Positions 22,001 to 29,688 of a stretch of DNA of 64,000 bases are shown piece after piece; position 1 is the stretch's first letter; each line of letters opens with the position of its first letter. The stretch is from a bacterium (GTDB taxonomy: Bacteria > Joyebacterota > Joyebacteria > Joyebacterales > Joyebacteraceae): contig JALGWI010000003.1 of NCBI GenBank assembly GCA_025774245.1, forward strand, positions 1-64,000, written 5' to 3'. The translations under genes were made by a program, and so were the position numbers. A model generated the notes under the pieces. It ran no database searches. It was not told the DNA's origin and saw only the letters and a list, made by a program, of their open reading frames with translations.

Positions 22001-22632
22001 TGGGCCAGCTGGCGCTTGAGGGAACGTACCTGCTTCTCGACCTCGGTGATGATGTCGGCGACGCGCTGCATATCGACTTCGGTCGCGTCGAGCTTGTTCA
22101 GCGCAGACCGCTTCCGAACCTTGTACTTCATGATCCCGGCGGCCTCCTCGAACATGAACCGGCGGTGCCCGGTCGAGTCCGAGAGCACCGAGTCGACCAT
22201 CTTGCGCTCGATGAGCGAGTACGTCTTGGATCCGATTCCGGTGTCGAGGAAGAGGTCGCGGATGTCGCGCAGCCGGCACGTGTTCTTGTTGATGATGTAC
22301 TCGCTCTCGCCCGACCGGAAGACCCGCCTGCCGATGACGACCTCCGAGTAATCGGTTGGAAGGTATCCCTCGGTGTTGTCGATCGAGAGCGTCACCTCGG
22401 CCATGCCGAGGCGTCGGCGCTGCTTCGTGCCGTTGAAGATGACGTCGGACATGCTCGAGCCCCGGAGTTCCGACGGGCTCTGCTCGCCGAGCACCCACCG
22501 GATCGCGTCGGCCACGTTCGTCTTGCCGCAGCCGTTCGGCCCCACGACACACGTGATCCCCGGACCGAATTCCAGGGACAGCTTGTGCGCGAATGATTTG
22601 AACCCGAAGATCTCGAGCTTCTTAAGATGCAC
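19021..22632 (-). CDS. smc: Chromosome segregation ATPase SMC
   Basis: [17 protein letters not shown]...[29 protein letters not shown]; coiled coils; [41 protein letters not shown]. Confidence 0.97.
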   Translation of the reverse strand: [1203 protein letters not shown]

Positions 22633-22641
22633 CCGACCTCC

Positions 22642-24864
22642 TCACTCGACCTGTGAAACGCGCTCGACCCAGGCCCCTTCGTACCCAAGTTCCTTGACGG
22701 TGTCAAGGACTTCCGTCGCCGATCCGAAGCTCGGATAGCCTCCCGCGACCGCGACACGATACCAGACACCTCGCTCCGGCAACTCGGCGCGGATGATCGC
22801 GGCGTCGACGCCCCTGGCGGCGAGTTCGGTCAGGTCGCGTCCGGCCGCCCCCTCCTGACGGTGGGAGCTGACGAAGATGCGGAACGGACCTCCGGTACCA
22901 CGAAGGACTCCGGCCTCGCTGACGACCTGGCCCGGCCCGACCTCGACCGCCGGCGCCTCCTCGAGCGCGTCCGGACTCACCTCCGTCACGGCCCCCGACG
23001 CCACCCCCGGCTCCGTCTCCGCGGCGGCACCCGGTTCGCCCTCGGTCTGGCCTTCTGTGGGCGCTCCGGCCTCCTCGGTCGCACCCTCCGTCGATGCGAC
23101 GCCCTCCGGTTCCTCTGTCGGTGCCTGCTCCCCGGTCGGCGGCGGCACCGCCCCGTCCACGGTGATTGGTTCCTCCCGTTCCCAGAAGCGCCACGACACG
23201 TCCGGCATCTGGTTCACCCGCCAGACGATGAGGGCGATCACGGGAAGAAGAGCGAGGAGGGCGGCCACCGTGGCGATCCTGCCGCGCTTCTTCCCCTTCC
23301 CGCGTCGCGGTGGAGCGGCGATGACCCTTCCGCGCGACCCGTCCGGGGTTGGCCGGCGCCACTTCTCCTCCGGACGGGAACTCCGCCTGCGGCGGCGCCT
23401 GTAGCTCTCCTGTCTCTCCGGAGCCGGCTTCTCTTCGGCCGGCTTCGCGTCGGCTGGTTCCTGCCCGGTCGGTCTCGCTTCGACCGGCCGATCTTCCGGC
23501 GGTTCCGCCTCCACGAAGCTCCCTGAGGCAACCGGCGTCTCGGCCGCTTCCTCGTCGGGCGCTTCCGCCGCGGGCAGCTGCTCGTCGGCCGGCTTCGGTT
23601 CGGTCGGCTCTTCCTCGGCCGGCTCCGATTCCGCGACCTCCCCCGAGAGAACCGGCGCCTCGGCCGCTTCCTCGTCGGGCGACGCGGCGAAGCCCGGCGT
23701 CGGCTCGGGCGGGCTCTCCTCGGTCGGCTCACTGGGGACGGACGGAACAGCAGCGGGCGGAACGTCGAGGGGTTCGGAAGCGCCGGGCTCGGCCGCGACG
23801 GGCGCAGGTTCGGTAGGCTCCTCCGCGTCGAGCCGCCTCTCGCCCGGTCGCTCGGTCGCCTCTTCCCCGGGATGCGCCTCCGGTTCCGGCGGCCTCTCGG
23901 GCTGCTCGAACGGCGCGTCGGTCTCGGCTCCGCTCTCCTGCCCGACCGGAGCTTGCGGCGCCGGTTCCTCCCGCTCGATCTCCTCGGCCACGGGCTCCGG
24001 TGGAGCGGGCGAGGGCTCCTCCGGCTGTGGCTCCGGCCGAGCCGCCGCCCAAACCCTGGGTGGCGCCGGCACGTGCGGGGTCGTCGCTTCCTCTCCGGCG
24101 GTGGCGTCCTCGGGCGCGCCTGCCGCCGTCGGCGCGGGTTCCGCCTCGGTACCCAAGGCCGACTCGTCGGTCACGAGCATGGCGACGCTGTGAGGCCGCT
24201 CGTGCGGAGGCATTGCCGTGAGCATCCCTCCGATCGACTCGATCTCCGCTGCGGTCCGTCCGACGGCGACGACCGTCGTGAGCGCCCGTGCGGCGACGCC
24301 GACGTGCCCGTCGGCGATGACGATCAGGACCACGCCGTTCCGATCGAGGGCGGCCATGGTCTGATCGAACCGCTCGGACTCGAAGACGCCGCGCGCGGAG
24401 ACCGGATAGGAGCCGGACGTCACGAGCCGGACACCGGCCGCCAGCGTGCGCCTCACGATGATCGATGGCGAGACGCCGAAGACGACGCCGTCGACCAGCC
24501 CCTCGTCGCTGTCCTCCAGGAGCGCCTTCCCGATCACCGGCGACTCGACGCTCGCATCGACGAGCACGATCCGCTGTCCCCCGTCGGCCATCCAGGCCGC
24601 CGCGTCGCGAGCGATCGACGCCGCGAGAAGGGTGTCCTTCGCAGCGATCGCGATCCTCGATCCGAGCTCCGGCCGCACCGCCTCCTCGAAGGCGGTCATC
24701 CAGTCGAAGCCGAGGTCACTCACCACCGGCCGGACGAGCACCGGCCGCTCGAGCGGTCGACGCAGGCGAACGACAAGCCCGTCACCGAACGGACCGGCGT
24801 CGCCGAGCCCCTGAACGGCGGCGAGGTTGAGCTCATCTCCTGCAGTGAACGTTTCGGGCATCAC
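22642..24864 (-). CDS. Degenerate ParA/BY-kinase-like N-domain, Pro/Glu-rich linker, one TM helix, C-terminal SPOR-like domain
   Basis: RIAIAAKDTLLAASIARDAAAWMADGGQRIVLVDASVESPVIGKALLED lacks a Walker A; low-complexity EP-rich linker; TM IATVAALLALLPVIALIVW; C-term FRIFVSSHRQEG...YRVAVAGGYPSFGSATEVLDTVK. Confidence 0.65.
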   Translation of the reverse strand: MMPETFTAGDELNLAAVQGLGDAGPFGDGLVVRLRRPLERPVLVRPVVSDLGFDWMTAFEEAVRPELGSRIAIAAKDTLLAASIARDAAAWMADGGQRIVLVDASVESPVIGKALLEDSDEGLVDGVVFGVSPSIIVRRTLAAGVRLVTSGSYPVSARGVFESERFDQTMAALDRNGVVLIVIADGHVGVAARALTTVVAVGRTAAEIESIGGMLTAMPPHERPHSVAMLVTDESALGTEAEPAPTAAGAPEDATAGEEATTPHVPAPPRVWAAARPEPQPEEPSPAPPEPVAEEIEREEPAPQAPVGQESGAETDAPFEQPERPPEPEAHPGEEATERPGERRLDAEEPTEPAPVAAEPGASEPLDVPPAAVPSVPSEPTEESPPEPTPGFAASPDEEAAEAPVLSGEVAESEPAEEEPTEPKPADEQLPAAEAPDEEAAETPVASGSFVEAEPPEDRPVEARPTGQEPADAKPAEEKPAPERQESYRRRRRRSSRPEEKWRRPTPDGSRGRVIAAPPRRGKGKKRGRIATVAALLALLPVIALIVWRVNQMPDVSWRFWEREEPITVDGAVPPPTGEQAPTEEPEGVASTEGATEEAGAPTEGQTEGEPGAAAETEPGVASGAVTEVSPDALEEAPAVEVGPGQVVSEAGVLRGTGGPFRIFVSSHRQEGAAGRDLTELAARGVDAAIIRAELPERGVWYRVAVAGGYPSFGSATEVLDTVKELGYEGAWVERVSQVE
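23530..23682. repeat. Intragenic ~120-bp-period imperfect repeat in acidic linker
   Basis: aaccggcgtctcggccgcttcctcgtcgggcg at 23530 recurs (one mismatch) at 23650. Confidence 0.7.
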
Positions 24865-26279
24865 GATCCCCCGAATGCTTCGAGGATTGCCTTTCCCAGG
24901 AAGTCGTCGTCCGAAGGTGACACCGTGCGGAGATCGAGGATGATGCGGTCCTCCCTCGTGCGGACGATCACGGGCGGAGAGACCTCGAGCAGATTCGCGA
25001 CGATCGTCGCCGCCGAGACGCCCTTCGGAGCGATGTCCACGCCCCTGCTCGGGATCTCTCGCTCCGGTGCGGCTCCCCCGCCGACGCGCGACGTGATCTC
25101 CGTGACCGTGACGTCGGCCCGATCCCCCAGTCCGGCCGCGAGCGAACCGACCATCGCCTCCGCTCTCGCGGCGAGCTCGTCGACGGGCGTCGTGATCGCG
25201 GCGAGCACCGGCACCTTCTCGAGGGCGGTGCCGTCGAGGTAGTGAGTGAGCGTTGCCTGGAGGGCGGCGAGCGTCAGCTTGCCGGGACGGAGCGCGCGCG
25301 TGAGAGGGTTCGACCGCATCCGCGCGATCACGTCGACCGATCCGACGGCGATGCCGGCCTGAGGACCTCCGAGCAGTTTGTCCCCGCTGAAGGTCGAGAC
25401 CGTCGCGCCGGCCTTCACGCTCTCGGCGACCGTCATCTCCCCCGGGATTCCGAGCTGCGCCGTGTCCACGAGGATCCCGCTGCCGAGATCGTGGATGACC
25501 GGTACGCCGACCCGCGCGCCCAGCTCGGCGAGCTCGCGGAGCGAAACACGCTCGACGAAGCCGACGATCTCGTAGTTGCTCCAGTGGGCCGACATGATCG
25601 CGCCGGTGCTGCTGCGGATGGCGGCTTCGAAGTCGGCGAGGTGGGTCCTGTTTGTGGAACCGACCTCGACCATCCTGCTTCCGCTCTTCTCGAACACCTC
25701 GGGCAGCCTGAACGATCCGCCGATCTCGATGAGCTCGCTCCTCGAGATCACGACCTCCCGTCCGACGGCCAGCGTGTTGAGCGCCAGCATCACGGCGGCC
25801 GCGTTGTTGTTGACGACGAGCGCGTCCTCAGCGCCCGTAAGCTCGCAGAGGGCGTCCCGGACGAGGAGATCGCGCTTGCCGCGCCGGCCCTCGACAAGAT
25901 CGTACTCCAGATTGGAGTAGGCGCGGGAGACGGCCGCGACGGCCTCGATGGCGTCCCCGGAGAGCGGCGCACGTCCGAGGTTGGTGTGGACGACGACACC
26001 CGTGGCGTTGACGACGGCCACGAGGTTTCGCATCGACGCGCGCTCCACCGCCCGTCCCAGGAGCTCGAGAATGGCCCGGCGGACCTCGGCCTCGGACCCC
26101 GTGCGTGGCTCCCTTCCGCCGAGAATGGCCCCGCGCTCTTCCTCGAGCGCTGCCCTGACGGCCCGCACGACCATGGACCTCGGGCGGCCGTCGAGAACCC
26201 CCTCCGCTTCAAGGTGTCGCACCGCCTCGTCGACCGAGGGGATGAATCTGAGATCGTCACGACCGGTCATGGCTGGCAC
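24861..26279 (-). CDS. selA: L-seryl-tRNA(Sec) selenium transferase
   Basis: NLVAVVNATGVVVHTNLGRAPLS; YSNLEYDLVEGRRGKRD; EDALVVNNNAAAVMLALNTLA; TFSGDKLLGGPQAGI. Confidence 0.94.
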   Translation of the reverse strand: MPAMTGRDDLRFIPSVDEAVRHLEAEGVLDGRPRSMVVRAVRAALEEERGAILGGREPRTGSEAEVRRAILELLGRAVERASMRNLVAVVNATGVVVHTNLGRAPLSGDAIEAVAAVSRAYSNLEYDLVEGRRGKRDLLVRDALCELTGAEDALVVNNNAAAVMLALNTLAVGREVVISRSELIEIGGSFRLPEVFEKSGSRMVEVGSTNRTHLADFEAAIRSSTGAIMSAHWSNYEIVGFVERVSLRELAELGARVGVPVIHDLGSGILVDTAQLGIPGEMTVAESVKAGATVSTFSGDKLLGGPQAGIAVGSVDVIARMRSNPLTRALRPGKLTLAALQATLTHYLDGTALEKVPVLAAITTPVDELAARAEAMVGSLAAGLGDRADVTVTEITSRVGGGAAPEREIPSRGVDIAPKGVSAATIVANLLEVSPPVIVRTREDRIILDLRTVSPSDDDFLGKAILEAFGGS

Positions 26280-26346
26280 TTGGGATATGCGCCCGCGCGG
26301 GCGCTCGGGCGGGCGGAGCGGCGAGACACGCTCTGACGCCCATGAC

Positions 26347-26375
26347 AGAAGAACCGCCCCGCGCTTGGGGGGCGG
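26347..26375 (-). terminator. Terminator-like hairpin in selA leader (possible attenuator)
   Basis: Minus strand CCGCCCC-CCAAGCGC-GGGGCGG-TTCTTCT. Confidence 0.5.
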
Positions 26376-26396
26376 GCCGCCGCTTCAAGCCTCGAC

Positions 26397-26426
26397 AGGA
26401 TAGCCCGCCTTCTGACCGAGGGTCAA
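26397..26426 (-). promoter_or_regulatory. Candidate sigma70-type promoter for selA-smc-ftsY
   Basis: Minus strand TTGACC-N18-TATCCT. Confidence 0.5.
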
Positions 26427-26621
26427 GCCATTTCGCCTGATCGAGGGTTTGACCGGACCGCCGCAGCCGGCTGAGAGAGGACGTCGGCCGCGAGACCGAC
26501 GATCCTCCGGCTCGGGGGGCCCGCGCGGAGGGAGCGGGCGGAGAGGCGTCAGGCGTCCGCCGTGGCCGGCTCGCCGCGACACGACCCGCCCGGCTCCGCG
26601 ACGGCTCCGCGAGCGCTCGCT

Positions 26622-26660
26622 TCGCACGGTGCGAGGCGAGGCCCGTTTCGCACCGTGCGA
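26622..26660. promoter_or_regulatory. Paired 13-bp palindromic sites (candidate upstream activator sites)
   Basis: TCGCACGGTGCGA (26622-26634) and TCGCACCGTGCGA (26648-26660), 26 bp apart start-to-start. Confidence 0.55.
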
Positions 26661-26692
26661 CACGGGGCGTCGCGCGCCCCACCGGGCAGCGT

Positions 26693-26727
26693 ATCCGTAA
26701 CATACCAACATACAATGCGTTACGGAT
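26693..26727. promoter_or_regulatory. Perfect 9-bp inverted repeat upstream of sigma54 promoter
   Basis: ATCCGTAAC (26693-26701) ... GTTACGGAT (26719-26727). Confidence 0.55.
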
Positions 26728-26753
26728 GCTCGACTTCGCGGTTGCATTTGTGA

Positions 26754-26770
26754 TTGGCACGTCAATTGCA
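26754..26770 (+). promoter_or_regulatory. Sigma54 (RpoN) -24/-12 promoter
   Basis: TTGGCACGTCAATTGCA; GG-N10-GC spacing as in consensus TGGCACG-N4-TTGCW. Confidence 0.8.
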
Positions 26771-26960
26771 CGATTTGATGTGGGGATCCCCCGGAACAGG
26801 CTCTGGGGAGGGCTCGCGATTGGGAAGGAGGTGAGGCCGGAACGGAGTACGCCGGGCGGGATCGCCAGTCCGGCGCGTTCGCATTCGCGGTCGTGGGAGC
26901 GCGATCTCCCGCCCGCGGATTCGCCGGGGGCCATAGTGAGCGCCAAAGGAGTGAGGCACG

Positions 26961-28184
26961 ATGAAGAACCTGCTATCGATTGCTGTCGTCCTGATCGCTG
27001 TGTTCGCAGTCGCGACGTGCAGCTTCGCGAAGAAGACCGAAGCGACGTGCGCCAAGACGGTGGCCGTGAACGAGGGACGCAGCCCGGTCATCCTCTTCTT
27101 CGACGACATGGAGAGCGGGACGAACGGATGGACGAGCTTCGACAACACTGCTACGACGACACCCAAGTTCCATCTCGACACGTACTACGCATACGAGCGG
27201 ACGTACTCGTGGTGGTGCGGCGAGCTGAACGCGGCCTTTTCGGGTGGTGACGGCTACGCCAACGGTTGGGACATGCGGCTCGACATCCCGCCGACCGACG
27301 TGAGCGGCGCAACGTACCCGATCCTGACCTACGCTCTTCGTTACGACTCGGAGCCCGGGTACGACTACACCTACGTCCAGGCGGAGAGCCTCGGCGTGTT
27401 CCGGAATCTGAACCGCGGCTACAACGGAACGAGCGGCGGCTGGCAGGATCTTGGCGCCTACGGATTCGCCATTGGGAACTACGACAATCCGTTCGTCGGC
27501 CGCTTCCGCTTCATCTCGGACGGCGCGTGGTCGGACGCCGACGGACTCTACGACACCGACGGCGGCGCGTTCCACATCGACAACGTCAAGCTCTTCGATT
27601 TCTACGGCGGCATGACCTACTTCCTCGACGATGGCGAGGGCGGCGGCCTCTGCGTGCCCTCCGTTCCGGCATCGGCCGGCGACTGGTGGCACATCATCGA
27701 CAGGGCTTGCCCGGCGTACAGCGCCCCGCACTCGTGGTGGTGCGGCGACGACGCCGACACGGGCCTCATCCCGCCGAACCTGAGCAACGCCCTCTACTCC
27801 CCCGTCATCAACACGGTCGGGGTCTCCATCTGCACCATGCGGATGATGCTGCATGCCGAGGTGCCCACGGTCGACAACGACTACTGGACCGAGGAGGTCA
27901 CGACCGACGGGGGCTCGAACTGGCAGCTCACGGGAGCCTGGTGGGGCGACTTCGGGCAGTGCGACGGTTGGGGCACGTCCGGCATCAACGGCACCGACCT
28001 CTCACAGTATCTGCCGGGCAACTCGTTCCAGTTCCGCCTGACCTTCTTCACGACCGACAACGGGTGTGGTCCGGGCGCCGCCGGTGGCGCCGGCATCACG
28101 CTGGACGACTTCTGGGTCGAGGACTGGACGGGAACGGCCGTCGAGGAGACGACCTGGGGCAAGTTGAAGGCCCTCTACCGGTAG
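26961..28184 (+). CDS. Secreted two-module beta-sandwich-like protein of unknown function
   Basis: Signal peptide MKNLLSIAVVLIAVFAVATCSFA; strong RBS aaaggag; duplicated FDD.E...SWWCG...module; C-term TTWGKLKALYR. Confidence 0.8.
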   Translation: MKNLLSIAVVLIAVFAVATCSFAKKTEATCAKTVAVNEGRSPVILFFDDMESGTNGWTSFDNTATTTPKFHLDTYYAYERTYSWWCGELNAAFSGGDGYANGWDMRLDIPPTDVSGATYPILTYALRYDSEPGYDYTYVQAESLGVFRNLNRGYNGTSGGWQDLGAYGFAIGNYDNPFVGRFRFISDGAWSDADGLYDTDGGAFHIDNVKLFDFYGGMTYFLDDGEGGGLCVPSVPASAGDWWHIIDRACPAYSAPHSWWCGDDADTGLIPPNLSNALYSPVINTVGVSICTMRMMLHAEVPTVDNDYWTEEVTTDGGSNWQLTGAWWGDFGQCDGWGTSGINGTDLSQYLPGNSFQFRLTFFTTDNGCGPGAAGGAGITLDDFWVEDWTGTAVEETTWGKLKALYR

Positions 28185-28229
28185 TCCGGGAACGACTGGG
28201 ATCGCGTCGAGGCGTCGGCGCGACAAACA

Positions 28230-28268
28230 GCGCGAGGGGCAGCGGACGATCCGCGGCCCCTCGCGTGC
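28230..28268. terminator. Hairpin terminator between convergent genes
   Basis: GCGAGGGGC ... GCCCCTCGC stem between convergent ORFs. Confidence 0.6.
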
Positions 28269-28347
28269 TATTGCAGACGAGCCATCGCAGGCGCGTCGTC
28301 GTCGGGCTGTCCTCCTCGCGCATCCGTCGCCACGCCCTCCCCCGTGA

Positions 28348-29661
28348 CTACAGGTAGCGGAGAGCGATGTAGCCGGTCGTGATGGCGAGGCAGATTGCGG
28401 TGATGGGTACGCCTATCCTCGCGTAGCCCGCGAACGTCAGGGGCTCTCGTCCTTGCCTCGAGAGACCGACGACGGCCATGTTCGCGGCGGCGCCGACGAC
28501 CGTCGCGTTCCCACCGAGGCACGCTCCGGCGGCGAGAGCCCACCAGAACGCGTAGGAGATCCCGGGATCGCCCGCCTGGGCGAAGTGGTTCACCAGAACC
28601 TGGACGAGCGGGATCAGCACCGTCACGGTCGGCACGGCCGAGATGAGCGCGGCGAGCGCCGCGGTCCCCCACAGGAGGAGCAGGATGAGGACGGCCGGGT
28701 TCTCCGAAAGCGACAGGAAGCCGTGGGCGAGGAACTCCACGACGCCGACCTTCTCGAGGCCGCCGACGAGCACGAAGAGGCCGATGAAGAAGAAGAGCAC
28801 ACCCCACTCGACGTCGGCGAGAAGCTCCTCCGGATCGGCCCGCGTGACAATGAGGAGGAGCGCCGCCCCGGCGAGCGCCACGGTGGCGGGTGCGAGACCC
28901 AGCTCGTGGTGGAAGAGGAACCCGACGAGAACCAGGCCGATCACGAGGATGCTCCGTTTGAGGAGCCCGGGATCCCTGATAGCCTGTGCGGGGTCCATCG
29001 ACGCGAGCGATTTCATCTTCGCGTCCTCGGGGGGCGCAAGGAAGCTCCCCCTCGTCCAGACGCGCAGGTAGACGAGGCTCACGACGAGGCAGATCGCCGC
29101 GAGCGGGCCCAGGTTCGTCAGGAAGTCGACGAAGCTCAGACCGCCACCGTCCGGCGGGATGATCGCGCGGCTCCCAACGAGGATATTGGGCGGATCGCCG
29201 ATCATGGTTGCCATCCCGCCGATGTTCGCGCTCACGATCTCCATGACGAGGAACGGCAGGGCGCTCTTCCCCAGGAGGTCGGAGACGAGGAACACGACTG
29301 GCACGATCATGAGGACGGTCGTCACGTTGTCGATGAGGGCCGAGGCAAAGGCGGTGATCGCCGCGAAGCCGGCGAAGATGAGGAACATGCGCCCTCGGCC
29401 CTGCTTGGCGACCTTGAGCGCGAGGAAGCGGAACACGCCGGTCCGTTTGAGGACCGCCACGATCAGCATCATCCCGACGAGGAGGCCGATCGTGTTGAAG
29501 TCGACGAAGCCGACGGCCTCTTCCTGGGACAGAGAAAGCCCCGGCAGGAGCAACAACGCAAGAGCTCCCGCCAGGGCGATCGTGGTTCGGTGAAGTCGCT
29601 CGGTGACGATGAAGAAGTAGGTGATCAGGAAGACCGCCGTCACCGCGACGACCGGGTACAT
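28348..29661 (-). CDS. ArsB/NhaD (P-protein)-type ion transporter
   Basis: Multi-TM; ALIDNVTTVLMIVPVVF; ANIGGMATMIGDPPNILVGS. Confidence 0.85.
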   Translation of the reverse strand: MYPVVAVTAVFLITYFFIVTERLHRTTIALAGALALLLLPGLSLSQEEAVGFVDFNTIGLLVGMMLIVAVLKRTGVFRFLALKVAKQGRGRMFLIFAGFAAITAFASALIDNVTTVLMIVPVVFLVSDLLGKSALPFLVMEIVSANIGGMATMIGDPPNILVGSRAIIPPDGGGLSFVDFLTNLGPLAAICLVVSLVYLRVWTRGSFLAPPEDAKMKSLASMDPAQAIRDPGLLKRSILVIGLVLVGFLFHHELGLAPATVALAGAALLLIVTRADPEELLADVEWGVLFFFIGLFVLVGGLEKVGVVEFLAHGFLSLSENPAVLILLLLWGTAALAALISAVPTVTVLIPLVQVLVNHFAQAGDPGISYAFWWALAAGACLGGNATVVGAAANMAVVGLSRQGREPLTFAGYARIGVPITAICLAITTGYIALRYL

Positions 29662-29688
29662 TCTCCGAAGGCCTTTCTGCCTGCTACA

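Noticed and set aside
23410-23700. Periodic repeat resembling an array
   Set aside because: In-frame protein linker repeats, not CRISPR; units diverged and without unique spacers
22642-24864. Functional ParA/BY-kinase ATPase call
   Set aside because: No Walker A lysine motif in the N-terminal domain, so catalytic activity not claimed
26460-26780. ORFs on both strands in the 580-bp divergent intergenic region
   Set aside because: No RBS or motif support; region contains palindromes and a sigma54 promoter and looks regulatory
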